Assembly: GCF_006716765.1 (NCBI RefSeq)
Contig: NZ_VFPO01000001.1
Span: 3,038,001 to 3,102,000, forward strand
Direction of reading: 5' to 3'
DNA length: 64,000 nt
From: Actinomadura hallensis
GTDB lineage: Bacteria > Actinomycetota > Actinomycetes > Streptosporangiales > Streptosporangiaceae
Positions within the stretch are counted from its first letter, which is position 1. Every line of letters begins with the position of its first letter. The notes under the pieces were generated by a model. It searched no databases and was not told where the DNA came from. It saw only the letters and a program-made list of their open reading frames with translations. Both the position numbers and the translations under genes were made by a program. Of this stretch, positions 44,113 through 53,792 are shown in pieces.

Positions 44113-45582
44113 GTGACGACCTTGCGTGAAGAAGAACCCCTCAACTTGACGAGTGACGTAGATCTCGTGACGTTCGGGCAGCGCCTCCGGCATCTCCGGC
44201 GCGCCCGCGGCCTCACGCTCTCGGAGCTCGGCGAGCGCGTGGGGCGCGCCCCGTCGCAGCTGTCCCTGCTGGAGAACGGCAGGCGCGAGCCCAAGCTGTC
44301 GCTGCTGCAGGCGCTCGCCGCGGCGCTGGAGTGCCCGGTGGAGGAGCTGCTGCGGCGCCAGCCGCCGAGCCGCCGCGCGCAGCTCGAGATCCAGCTGGAG
44401 GAGGCGCAGCGCGACCCGCTCTACCGCGCGCTGGGGCTGTCGCACCTCAAGGCCGGCAAGCGCCTGCCGAACGAGGCGATCGAGCACATCCTCGCGCTGT
44501 ACGGCGAGCTGAAGCGCAGCCGGACCAAGCCGACCGCGAGCCCCGAGGAGGCGCGCAAGGCCAACGCCGAGCTGCGGCGGCAGATGCACGAGCGCGGCAA
44601 CTACTTCCCCGAGATCGAGGCGATCGCCTCCCAGACCCTCGACGCGGTCGGCTACCGCCGCGGCGCGGTGTCGCCGGGGCTGCTGATGACGCTGGTCGGC
44701 CACTTCGGCTTCAGCCTGCAGTACGTCCAGGACCTGCCGCGCTCCGTGCGGTCCGTCACCGACCTGCGCAACCGCCGCATCTACCTGGAGCGCGAGCAGC
44801 TCGGCATGCACACGCCGCGGACGATCCTGCTGCAGACCCTCGGGCACATCGCGCTCGACCACGACCAGCCGCGCGACTTCGCCGACTTCCTGCGCCAGCG
44901 CGTCGAGGCGAACTACTTCGGCGCCGCGATCATGATGCCCGAGCGCAGCGTGGTCCCCTTCCTGCAGGAGGCCAAGGCGGCGCGGGAGCTGTCGGTGGAG
45001 GACCTGGCGGACGTGTTCTCCGTCTCCTACGAGATGGCCGCGCACCGCTTCACCAACGTCGCGACCCACCACCTCGACCTGCAGCTCCACTTCACGAAGA
45101 ACGACGAGAACGGCACCATCTACAAGGCGTACGCCAACGACGGCCTGGCGTTCCCGCAGGACGAGGACGGCGCGATCGAGGGCCAGCGGATGTGCCGCGA
45201 GTGGGCCGGGCGCCACGTGTTCGGAGCGGAGGACCGCTTCTCGGTCTACTACCAGTACACCGACACCCCGAGGGGCACGTACTGGTGCCTGTCCCACATC
45301 GACCCCCGCCACGAGCGCGACTTCGCCATCACGCTCGGCGTCCGCTTCGAGGACTCGCGCTGGTTCCGCGGGCGGGAGACGACCCGGCGGCGCAAGTCGT
45401 CCTGCCCGGACGGCGACTGCTGCCAGCGTCCCCCGAAGGAGCTGTCGGACCGGTGGGAGGGGATGGCCTGGCCGTCGGCGCGCGCGCACTCCCACGTCCT
45501 GTCCGTCCTGCCTCCCGGCGCCTTCCCCGGTGTGGACGAGGCCGACGTCTACGAGTTCCTGGACCGGCACGCCGCGGAGTGA
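44113..45582 (+). CDS. ramB: RamB-family transcriptional regulator of acetate/glyoxylate genes
   Basis: 489 aa. A Cro/C1-type HTH (about 20-75: FGQRLRHLRRARGLTLSELG, RAPSQLSLLENGRREPKLSL) is followed by an IrrE-like middle domain (about 150-330; QTLGHIALDHDQPRDFADFL, with a degenerate HExxH) and a C-terminal domain. The C-terminal domain has cysteine clusters KSSCPDGDCCQRPP, typical of RamB/short-chain-acyl regulators. GTG at 44113 is chosen because the -10 TACGAT fits a leaderless transcript; an in-frame ATG at 44062 has no site. Divergent from aceA, as expected for the regulator. Confidence 0.9.
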   Translation: MTTLREEEPLNLTSDVDLVTFGQRLRHLRRARGLTLSELGERVGRAPSQLSLLENGRREPKLSLLQALAAALECPVEELLRRQPPSRRAQLEIQLEEAQRDPLYRALGLSHLKAGKRLPNEAIEHILALYGELKRSRTKPTASPEEARKANAELRRQMHERGNYFPEIEAIASQTLDAVGYRRGAVSPGLLMTLVGHFGFSLQYVQDLPRSVRSVTDLRNRRIYLEREQLGMHTPRTILLQTLGHIALDHDQPRDFADFLRQRVEANYFGAAIMMPERSVVPFLQEAKAARELSVEDLADVFSVSYEMAAHRFTNVATHHLDLQLHFTKNDENGTIYKAYANDGLAFPQDEDGAIEGQRMCREWAGRHVFGAEDRFSVYYQYTDTPRGTYWCLSHIDPRHERDFAITLGVRFEDSRWFRGRETTRRRKSSCPDGDCCQRPPKELSDRWEGMAWPSARAHSHVLSVLPPGAFPGVDEADVYEFLDRHAAE

Positions 45583-45723
45583 CCGGCGTGTCGCGCTCCC
45601 GCTGACTCTCCGGGCCGGTGTTCACCGCCACCGTGCTGGCCGTGAATGATCTGGAAGGATCTGGCGTTCCTGTAGGTGAGGGGAACGCCCGCCCAGGGGA
45701 CGGTCCGCACGGAGGGAGAGCGC

Positions 45724-46707
45724 GTGCTGCCTGAGGTCGCGTCGTGGTTGCGCCGCCGCACGAGCAGGGCGGAGGACTGGCCGCCGCGCCTGCTGCTCGG
45801 CGCCAAGGGCGACACCAGGGTCAGCGTCGTGCTGCCGGCGCGCGACGAGGAGGCGACGGTCGGCGCCATCGTGGCCGCCATCCGCGCGGACCTGGTCGAG
45901 CGCGTCCCGCTGGTGGACGAGATCGTCGTGATCGACTCCCGCTCCGAGGACCGGACCGCCGCCGTGGCCGCCGCCGCGGGCGCCGAGGTGGTCGCCCAGG
46001 ACGCCGTCCTGCCGGGGGAGGGCCGCATGTCCGGCAAGGGCGAGGCCCTGTGGAAGTCCCTGGCCGTGACCTCCGGGGACGTGATCGTGTTCGTGGACGC
46101 CGACCTGCGCGAGTTCAGCTCGTCCTACGTGACCGGGCTGCTCGGGCCGCTGCTCACCGACCCGTCCGTCTCCTACGTCAAGGGCTGCTACGACCGCCCG
46201 CTCGTCGAGGGGGAGCGGCGCATCGAGGGCGGCGGGGGCCGGGTGACCGAGCTGGTCGCCCGCCCCCTGATCAACCTGCACTGGCCGCTGCTCGCCGGCG
46301 TCATGCAGCCGCTCGGCGGCGAGTACGCCGGGCGCCGGGAGCTCCTGGAGCGGCTGCCGTTCGTCACCGGGTACGGCGTGGAGCTCGGCCTGCTCCTCGA
46401 CGTCTACCAGGACTCGGGCCTCGACGCGATCGCGCAGGTCGACCTCGGCACCCGGGTGCACGCCCACCAGTCGACCGAGGCCCTCGGCGAGATGTCGGGG
46501 CAGATCCTGCTGACCGCCTGGTCGCGGCTGGAGCGGCACGGCCGGATGATGCCGCTGGAGGCGCCGGCGACCGCGCTGACCCGCTTCCGGCGGGGCCCCG
46601 ACGGGCACGACGCCCGCACCACCGACGTCGCGGTGGGGGAGCGGCCCCCGATGATCGGGATCTCCGGCTACGCCGCGGCGCGCTCCATCTCGCCCGGCCG
46701 CAGGTGA
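45724..46707 (+). CDS. gpgS: Glucosyl-3-phosphoglycerate synthase
   Basis: 327-aa GT-A glycosyltransferase (GT81). It makes glucosyl-3-phosphoglycerate from NDP-glucose and 3-phosphoglycerate, the first step of glucosylglycerate and methylglucose lipopolysaccharide synthesis. Motifs: VVLPARDEEATVGAIVAAIR, EIVVIDSRSEDRTAAVAAAA, DxD-type VFVDADLREFSSSYV, GGRVTELVARPLINLHWP. GTG at 45724 with GGAGGGAG. Alone in its direction, no glucosylglycerate phosphatase next to it. Confidence 0.93.
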   Translation: MLPEVASWLRRRTSRAEDWPPRLLLGAKGDTRVSVVLPARDEEATVGAIVAAIRADLVERVPLVDEIVVIDSRSEDRTAAVAAAAGAEVVAQDAVLPGEGRMSGKGEALWKSLAVTSGDVIVFVDADLREFSSSYVTGLLGPLLTDPSVSYVKGCYDRPLVEGERRIEGGGGRVTELVARPLINLHWPLLAGVMQPLGGEYAGRRELLERLPFVTGYGVELGLLLDVYQDSGLDAIAQVDLGTRVHAHQSTEALGEMSGQILLTAWSRLERHGRMMPLEAPATALTRFRRGPDGHDARTTDVAVGERPPMIGISGYAAARSISPGRR

Positions 46708-46719
46708 GGCCCCGTTTCA

Positions 46720-46778
46720 CAGGTGACTCCCGTCACCTGTTACCTCCGGTAACCCAGTAGTGCTACCGTGGGTAACAC
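46720..46778. promoter_or_regulatory. Three consecutive inverted repeats upstream of an acyl-CoA dehydrogenase
   Basis: CAGGTGAC-TCCC-GTCACCTG (46720-46739, perfect; may also terminate gpgS), GTTACC-TCC-GGTAAC (46739-46753, perfect) and GTGCTACC-GTG-GGTAACAC (46760-46778, one mismatch). They share GTNACC/GGTNAC half-sites, also present before the TetR gene at 49577. Confidence 0.6.
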
Positions 46779-46805
46779 GCGTATTGGAGAGAGGGTCTAC
46801 TAATC

Positions 46806-48035
<1,230 letters not shown>

Positions 48036-48094
48036 CGGGCGTGGCCCGGCGGGCGCGGGGGGACGCCGGCGCGTCGCACGACCGCCGCGTCGTG

Positions 48095-49465
48095 TCAGAT
48101 GATCGCGACGTCGTAGAGGATCCGCTTCATCGACGCCTCCGGGAGGCCGGGGTTGCGCGCGGCGCTGCCCGCGGCCTCCGGGTCGTCCAGGAGCTCCTGG
48201 AGGCGGGGCGCGGGCAGGCGCTCGTCGCGGGCGGCCGCGGACCGCACCGCCGGGTCGGCGTCGCGGCTGAGCCGCTCGACGTCCGCGGGGCCGAGCGCGG
48301 GGTCGCGCAGGGCCAGGGCGCGGGCCACCGGGTCGCCGGAGCGGGCCAGCCGGGCGAGGCCCGCGCTGGGGAAGTTCGGGTGGCAGACGCGGTCCGGACG
48401 CGTGCCGGACGGCGACTCCAGGGCGACCGCGAGCAGCAGGTCGCCGGGCGGGTCGGGGTGGTGCTCCGACAGCAGCAGCCGGACGACGAAGTCCTCGTCG
48501 GCCGCGAGGAGCGCGACCAGCCCGGCCGGCAGATGCGGGCTGTGGGCGGCGAGGCGGCGCAGGCCCACGTGGGCGGACGTGGCGAAGCGGCGCATCAGGG
48601 CGAGGTCGTCCAGCCGCGGCCACAGCCACTCCGGCGGATGGAACCGGTCCTGGGGGCCGACCTCGTAGTCGATGGCCGCGCGCTGCTCCTCGGTCAGCTC
48701 CGGGCGCAGCGACACCGCGAGGCGGACCTCGGGCGCGGGGTCGCCGGCCAGCTCCCGGACCAGCGGGGGCGGCAGGTGCGGGTTGGCGGCGGCCGCCGCG
48801 CGGACGGCGGGACTCGGGTCGCGGCACAGCGCCCGCGCCTGGTCGCCGTCCAGCGGGACGGTGGACACCGCGGACGCGTGCCCAGTCGCCAGCAGCGGCG
48901 CGGCGAACTCGGGCCTGCGGTGGCACGCGAGGCGCATCGCCAGCCACCTGACCGCGGGGTCGGGGTCCTCCAGCGCCGCGTCCACGACCTCGTCGGGCGG
49001 GTCCGGCCAGCTCTGCAGCGCGCCCAGCCGGACCTTCGGGTCCGGGTCGGCGGCGAGCGCGGCCCGGACGGCTCCGGGCAGGGACGCGTGCCCGTTGAGG
49101 GCGTCGCGCACCTGCGGGTCGGAGTCGGCCGCGAGGCGCTCGACCACGTCGCGGGGCAGCGGGTCGGCCCGCGTCCACTGCTCGGGCGCCGACGCCGCCG
49201 CCCGGCGGACGGCGGGGTCGGGGTCGGCGGCCAGCCGCGCCCGGATCGCGACCGGGGCGTGGCCGGAGGCGGCGACCAGGCGGCGGGTGCGCGGGTCGGG
49301 ATGGCGCGCGGCGGCCTCGTGCACCGCGTGCGGCACGCCCTCGCGGCGCAGCAGCGCGTTGCGCATCCGCGGCTCGGCGCGCTCCAGGATCAGCAGCAGC
49401 AGGTCGGCCGGGGCGGCGGGGTTGGCCGCGAGGCCCTCCAGCCGCACCGAGTAGAGCGTCCGCAT
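48095..49465 (-). CDS. Leucine-rich-variant (LRV/HEAT-like) repeat protein
   Basis: 456 aa made almost entirely of helical repeats of about 24-28 residues with consensus LAxDPDPxVRxAxAxxPxLP. Clear copies include RARLAADPDPAVRRAAASAP, RAALAADPDPKVRLGALQSW and RELAGDPAPEVRLAVSLRP. This is the LRV repeat style seen in actinomycetes. It forms a curved solenoid, likely a protein- or nucleic-acid-binding scaffold. No catalytic domain. Function unknown. Confidence 0.8.
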   Translation of the reverse strand: MRTLYSVRLEGLAANPAAPADLLLLILERAEPRMRNALLRREGVPHAVHEAAARHPDPRTRRLVAASGHAPVAIRARLAADPDPAVRRAAASAPEQWTRADPLPRDVVERLAADSDPQVRDALNGHASLPGAVRAALAADPDPKVRLGALQSWPDPPDEVVDAALEDPDPAVRWLAMRLACHRRPEFAAPLLATGHASAVSTVPLDGDQARALCRDPSPAVRAAAAANPHLPPPLVRELAGDPAPEVRLAVSLRPELTEEQRAAIDYEVGPQDRFHPPEWLWPRLDDLALMRRFATSAHVGLRRLAAHSPHLPAGLVALLAADEDFVVRLLLSEHHPDPPGDLLLAVALESPSGTRPDRVCHPNFPSAGLARLARSGDPVARALALRDPALGPADVERLSRDADPAVRSAAARDERLPAPRLQELLDDPEAAGSAARNPGLPEASMKRILYDVAII

Positions 49466-49536
49466 CCTGATCAGGCTATCTTCCGGGGCCGTCCGGCGGG
49501 AGCCTCGGCCGCGTGCGATTTCCGTGCAGGCCAGGC

Positions 49537-49558
49537 GGTGTTGTCACCGGGTAACACC
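49537..49558. promoter_or_regulatory. Operator and promoter of the TetR gene
   Basis: GGTGTT and AACACC are perfect arms of a 22-bp inverted repeat around GTCACCGGGT. The half-site GGGTAACAC is the same as that before the acyl-CoA dehydrogenase at 46806. TACCTT follows at 49564-49569, 7 nt before the ATG, so the site sits on the -35 of a leaderless promoter: probable autoregulation. Confidence 0.6.
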
Positions 49559-49576
49559 CCCGATACCTTTGCGGGC

Positions 49577-50230
49577 ATGGCAGGTGCGCGGGGCAGGGCG
49601 GGGTCACGGCGCGATCCCGGCCGCCGCCGGGCCCTGCTGGAGGCCGCCGACCGGGTCATCCAGCGCGAGGGCCCGGAGGCGTCGATGGCCGCGATCGCCG
49701 CCGAGGCGGGGATCAGCAAGCCGATCCTCTACCGCCACTTCGGCGACAAGAGCGGCCTCTACCAGGCGCTGGCCGAGCGGCACACGCGCAAGCTGATCGA
49801 GGGCATCCGGGAGGAGTTCTCCCGCGACGAGCCGGTCCGCGACCGCGCCCGGTCCACGATCGACACCTATCTGGCGACCATCTCCAAAAACCTGCACCTC
49901 TACCGCTTCCTGATGCACCGGGCCAGCGCGGAGGACACCGCCACGCACAGCGCGATGAGCACGATGATCCGCGACGTGAGCCGGGAACTGGCCGAGGTGA
50001 TGATCGCCGAGGGCGAGATGACGGACCGGACCCGCGCCTACGTGTGGGGCCACGCGATCGTCGGCATGGTGCAGACCGCCGGCGACTGGTGGCTCGACCA
50101 GGGCGAGGACGTGCCGAGGGAGGACGTCGTGGACGCCCTCGTCGACCTCGTCCTCGGCGGGCTGCCGGCCGCGGCGTCCGGCGCCCGCGCACCGCAGATG
50201 TCCGACGACGACCCACGATCCCCGAGGTGA
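49577..50230 (+). CDS. TetR-family regulator
   Basis: 217 aa. HTH: LLEAADRVIQREGPEASMAA, then EAGISKPILYRHFGDKSGLY. The C-terminal ligand domain ends in EDVVDALVDLVLGGLP. The inverted repeat in its own promoter recurs upstream of the acyl-CoA dehydrogenase at 46806, so that gene is a likely target. Its stop overlaps the next gene's GTG (GTGA), coupling it to a cupin isomerase, an unusual partner for a TetR gene. Confidence 0.9.
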   Translation: MAGARGRAGSRRDPGRRRALLEAADRVIQREGPEASMAAIAAEAGISKPILYRHFGDKSGLYQALAERHTRKLIEGIREEFSRDEPVRDRARSTIDTYLATISKNLHLYRFLMHRASAEDTATHSAMSTMIRDVSRELAEVMIAEGEMTDRTRAYVWGHAIVGMVQTAGDWWLDQGEDVPREDVVDALVDLVLGGLPAAASGARAPQMSDDDPRSPR

Positions 50231-50631
50231 CTGTGCAGACCGACGCGCGCGAGCAGGCCGGCGTGCGGCCCGAGGCGGCCGGAGCGGAACCCGTTGTGGA
50301 GACCGAGCGGCGGCCCTGGGGGAGCTTCGAGCGGTTCACGCTCAACGAGCCGTCCACCGTGAAGATCATCCATGTGGCGCCCGGCCAGCGGCTCAGCCTG
50401 CAGCGGCACCGGCACCGCGACGAGCTGTGGGTGGCGCTCGATCCCGGCGCGGTGTTCGAGGTGGCCGGGCGGCGCATCAAGCCCGAGGTGGGGGAGCGGG
50501 TGCTGATCCGGGCCGGCGACACGCACCGGCTGGGCTCCGACGGCCCGGCCGTCCGCGTCATGGAGATCGCCTTCGGGCACTTCGACGAGGACGACATCGA
50601 GCGCCTCGAGGACGAGTACGGCCGCGCCTGA
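50227..50631 (+). CDS. Cupin-type phosphomannose isomerase
   Basis: 134-aa cupin similar to the isomerase domain of type II mannose-6-phosphate isomerase/ManC: RPWGSFERFTLNEPSTVKII, RLSLQRHRHRDELWVALDPG (metal His), GERVLIRAGDTHRLGS. Would interconvert mannose-6-P and fructose-6-P. Much shorter than ManC because the guanylyltransferase domain is absent. Coupled to the TetR gene by a 4-bp overlap. It could also be a sugar-binding cupin without catalysis. Confidence 0.8.
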   Translation: MTVQTDAREQAGVRPEAAGAEPVVETERRPWGSFERFTLNEPSTVKIIHVAPGQRLSLQRHRHRDELWVALDPGAVFEVAGRRIKPEVGERVLIRAGDTHRLGSDGPAVRVMEIAFGHFDEDDIERLEDEYGRA

Positions 50632-50653
50632 GGGCAGGCCCGGGCGAACGGAG

Positions 50654-50687
50654 CGGCCCGGCCGTCCGGGTGCGGGCGGCCGGGCCG
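50654..50687. terminator. Terminator after the cupin gene
   Basis: 14-bp stem with one G-U pair and a 6-nt loop, 22 bp after the cupin stop. Confidence 0.7.
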
Positions 50688-50730
50688 GGTCGTTCCCGGT
50701 GCGGTCAATGGAGCGCGGTCAACCGGGCAC

Positions 50731-50775
50731 GGTCGCTGGAGCCATGGTCGCTGGAGCCATGGTCACTGGAGCAGG
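50731..50775. repeat. 15-bp tandem repeat at the 3' end of the GH20 gene
   Basis: GGTCGCTGGAGCCAT twice, identical (50731, 50746), and a third diverged unit at 50761 that carries the GH20 stop codon (complement of 50763-50765). Confidence 0.8.
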
Positions 50776-53555
50776 GCCCAGTGCCCGGGGGAGAGACCGG
50801 GCTCCTTGCCGGAGACCGGCCGGGTGGCGGTGTACAGCTCGCCGCGGTGGCTCACCACCGCGCCGGGCTTGTAGGACGCGCCGCCCTCCCAGGCGGGGAC
50901 CCCGGCCGGCGAGATGCGGCTCGTGCGGCCGTCCGCGGCGCGGGTGCGGGTCAGCGCGTACGCGCCGACCTTGACCGGTGTGCGGTACGGACGCCAGTGC
51001 CGGCCGTCCGTGGAGTACTCGACGGCCATGCCCGGGTTGCGGACGTTCGCCGCCAGCGTCCCGCCGGAGATCTTCGCGCCCGGCGGCGGGATGCGGTAGT
51101 TCACGCCGTGCCCGGGCAGCCCCACCGGCTTGTAGAACGACAGGAGCGGGAACGTCTTCTGCCCGAGGGTGTTGCTGAAGACCTTCCACGCGGCGTCCAT
51201 CTCGCCCGGCGCCGGGGTGTCGCGGTTCCAGGCGCGCTCGGCGGCGCCGAGCAGCTTGGGGAACGCCTGGTACTCGCGGATCTCGGGCGTCTTGCCGTTC
51301 TCGCCCCACAGCTGGACCTCCAGGCCGAGGATGTTCTTCCGGCCCTCGGGGGTGAGCCTCGTCCAGGACGGGTCCGGCGTGATGGCGTTGCCCCAGCGGT
51401 CCTCGGTCGCGTTCGCGTAGACGTCGAACGGCTGGTAGGTGAAGGTGCTCTTCTCGTCCACGTAGGCGGCCCAGTAGTAGCCGGGCTCGTCGGGGTCCTT
51501 GTTGTAGGCGAGGTCCATGTACAGGTTGGTCGCGTGGGCGAGGATCACCGGTGTGCCCTCGTTGGCGAACCGGTACGCCCAGTCCTCGCGTCCCCAGCCC
51601 CACACGTTCTGCCAGGGCAGCGGGTTGAACCCCTCCAGGCGGAACGAGTGCGTCGGGTCGGTGATGTCCTCCCACCCTGCGGTCTTGCCGGCGACCTTGC
51701 GGGCGATGGCGTTCCACCGGGTGAAGAACAGCCGCTTCAGCTCCTCACCGGACTTGCCCGCCGTGTCCGGGTTGTTCTGGCATGCCGGCGATCCGGACCA
51801 CCAGCCCTCCGGCGGGCCCGGCGGCTCGTCCCCGCCGAGGTTGAGGCGCTCGAACGGGACGCCCGCCCTGCGGTACATCTTCGCCACCTCGGACACGACC
51901 TTGTCCAGGAACCGGTAGGTGCTGTCCAGGCACGGGTTCACGAGGTTGTCGTTGTAGTACTGGACGCTGACGTGCTCGCTGGTGTCGTCCGGGTCGAGCA
52001 GCCGGTACGCCGAGTCGCCGGTCCGGCGGTGCCGGTACTCCATCGACTGGACGGCCGCGCGGGCGTGCGCGGGGAAGTTCAGCTCGGGGACGACCTGGAC
52101 GTGGCGCTCGGCCGCGTACCGCAGGATGTCCTCGAACTCGCGGGCGGTGTAGAAGCCGCTCCCCTTCCCGACGAAGTTGGCGGTGCCCTGCTCGAAGCCC
52201 TGGTAGGCGGGCCTGCGCCCGAGGTTGGCCTCGGTCTCGTCGCGCGGCTTGCCGGCGATGCCGTCGCCCGGGCCGAGGTCGTTCGCCGACCCCATGCCCT
52301 GGTGCAGCGCCTGCTTCTCCTCCAGGTCGAACTCCCGCCTGGACCCGTATCCGGTCAGCTCGGGCAGGCCCGGGATCTGCAGGCGCCAGCCCTCGTCGTT
52401 GGTCAGCCCGAGGTGGAGCCTGTTCATCTTGGTGAAGCTCATCAGGTCGAGGAACTTCTTGACGGTGCCCGGGCTCTCGAAGTGGCGGCCCACGTCGAGG
52501 TGCAGGCCCCGGTAGCCGAACAGCGGCGCGTCGGCGATCTCGACCCGGGGGACCTTCACGGAGGGTTCGGGGCGGCCCCGCGCCGCCGCCTCGTAGGCGC
52601 CGGCGGGGACGAGCTGCCTCAGCGTCTGGACGCCGTACAGCACCCCGGCGCGGTCGGCGCCGACGATCCGCACTCCGCGGGCGGTCGCGCTGAGCGTGTA
52701 GCCCTCGGCGTCGGCCTTGCCGTCGCGGTCGACGTCGAGCTTCGGGTCGACGTGCAGGGAGATCGGCGCGCCGCGTCCCCGGGCGACGTCGCGGAGCGCG
52801 GAGCGGAGGTAGCGCTCCTCAGCGCGCAGGGAGCGCGGGGCCGAGACGGGCGAGCCGCCGCCGATCCGGACCGTGCCGCCGGACGCGGATGCCGACAGGG
52901 GCTGCGGGACGAGGCTCTGCTTCAGCGTGAGATCGGTCTTCGGCGCGGTGTTGCCGGCGTACCGGGTCGCCGCGGTCTCCACCGGCCGGTTGTCGCCGGA
53001 GAACGCGGTCGTCTGCTTCGGGTCCGCCGGGTCGAGGAGCGACCTGGCCGGAACCCACCGGGGCTTGCCGCCGCCGAAGGCGATCGTCCATCCGGCGGGG
53101 GCGTCGGACTTGTGCACCGCCCACAGCTCGACGTCGATGTCGATCGCGCGCCGCTCGCCCGGAGCGACGGGCTCGAACCCAGCCAGGGGCTTGAGCGTGT
53201 AGAAGTCGCCGCTCTGCGCGGCGTCGGCGCGCGCCACCGACAGGCCCTGGGCGGCGAGCCTGCCGCGGGCGGCCTCGCCCGCCTCGCCCGCCAGGACGGC
53301 GGCGGGCCGGCGGACGGAGTTGAAGTACATGGCCCACCCGTCGCCGAGGGCGCAGCGGCGGTCGCGGTTGTCGATCGTCAGCCGCGCCAGATGGTACCGG
53401 GCGTCGGCGACGGTGTGGTCTACCGGCTGGTAGGTCAGCATGAGGTCGCGGGCGTCGGGATGGCAGGCCGCCGATGCCGCGCCCGGCGGGAGGACCGCCG
53501 CGAGGGCGGCGGTGAGCGCGGCGGCCGACAGCACGGCCGTGTGTCTGTTCGGCAT
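50763..53555 (-). CDS. Secreted GH20 beta-N-acetylhexosaminidase (chitobiase type)
   Basis: 930 aa. Signal peptide 1-29 (ending PPGAASA), N-terminal carbohydrate-binding CHB_HEX domain (about 35-190), GH20b domain (about 210-330) and a catalytic barrel (about 340-760). The barrel has DAPLFGYRGLHLDVGRHF and the Asp-Glu pair in LNLGGDEPPGPPEGWW near residue 575. A C-terminal Ig-like region and a terminal chitin-binding CBM5/12-like module (WEGGASYKPGAVVSHRGELY, SPGHWALL) follow. It releases GlcNAc from chito-oligosaccharides outside the cell. A TAGGA-TCCTA palindrome covers the region just before the start. Confidence 0.93.
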   Translation of the reverse strand: MPNRHTAVLSAAALTAALAAVLPPGAASAACHPDARDLMLTYQPVDHTVADARYHLARLTIDNRDRRCALGDGWAMYFNSVRRPAAVLAGEAGEAARGRLAAQGLSVARADAAQSGDFYTLKPLAGFEPVAPGERRAIDIDVELWAVHKSDAPAGWTIAFGGGKPRWVPARSLLDPADPKQTTAFSGDNRPVETAATRYAGNTAPKTDLTLKQSLVPQPLSASASGGTVRIGGGSPVSAPRSLRAEERYLRSALRDVARGRGAPISLHVDPKLDVDRDGKADAEGYTLSATARGVRIVGADRAGVLYGVQTLRQLVPAGAYEAAARGRPEPSVKVPRVEIADAPLFGYRGLHLDVGRHFESPGTVKKFLDLMSFTKMNRLHLGLTNDEGWRLQIPGLPELTGYGSRREFDLEEKQALHQGMGSANDLGPGDGIAGKPRDETEANLGRRPAYQGFEQGTANFVGKGSGFYTAREFEDILRYAAERHVQVVPELNFPAHARAAVQSMEYRHRRTGDSAYRLLDPDDTSEHVSVQYYNDNLVNPCLDSTYRFLDKVVSEVAKMYRRAGVPFERLNLGGDEPPGPPEGWWSGSPACQNNPDTAGKSGEELKRLFFTRWNAIARKVAGKTAGWEDITDPTHSFRLEGFNPLPWQNVWGWGREDWAYRFANEGTPVILAHATNLYMDLAYNKDPDEPGYYWAAYVDEKSTFTYQPFDVYANATEDRWGNAITPDPSWTRLTPEGRKNILGLEVQLWGENGKTPEIREYQAFPKLLGAAERAWNRDTPAPGEMDAAWKVFSNTLGQKTFPLLSFYKPVGLPGHGVNYRIPPPGAKISGGTLAANVRNPGMAVEYSTDGRHWRPYRTPVKVGAYALTRTRAADGRTSRISPAGVPAWEGGASYKPGAVVSHRGELYTATRPVSGKEPGLSPGHWALLQ

Positions 53556-53558
53556 GAA

Positions 53559-53573
53559 TAGGAAAGTATCCTA
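53559..53573. promoter_or_regulatory. Palindrome over the GH20 leader
   Basis: TAGGA-AAGTA-TCCTA, inside an AT-rich block and only 4 bp before the ATG of the hexosaminidase. A bound regulator would block initiation. I cannot name the regulator; it is not the DasR consensus. Confidence 0.5.
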
Positions 53574-53792
53574 ATAATTAGCCGCGGTCCCGCGCCCTGA
53601 TCCGGCCACCGGCGAAGCCGCAGGCGGCGCCGTCCGGCCGTCTCCGGACACGCCCGTGATCTTGACAGGGCGGCGGCGCGGGCGGGCCGGTCCCCGCCGC
53701 CCGGCGCAGCATGAAGCAGTATGGAAGCGCCCGGCGCACTGTGAGACCGCCCGGCGCAGGAGCGAAGCCGAGCCGGCGCAGGGCGGCGCCGG

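Noticed and set aside
50427..53561. A 1044-codon plus-strand open frame
   Set aside because: It is antisense to the GH20 gene, whose domains and catalytic motif are intact on the other strand.
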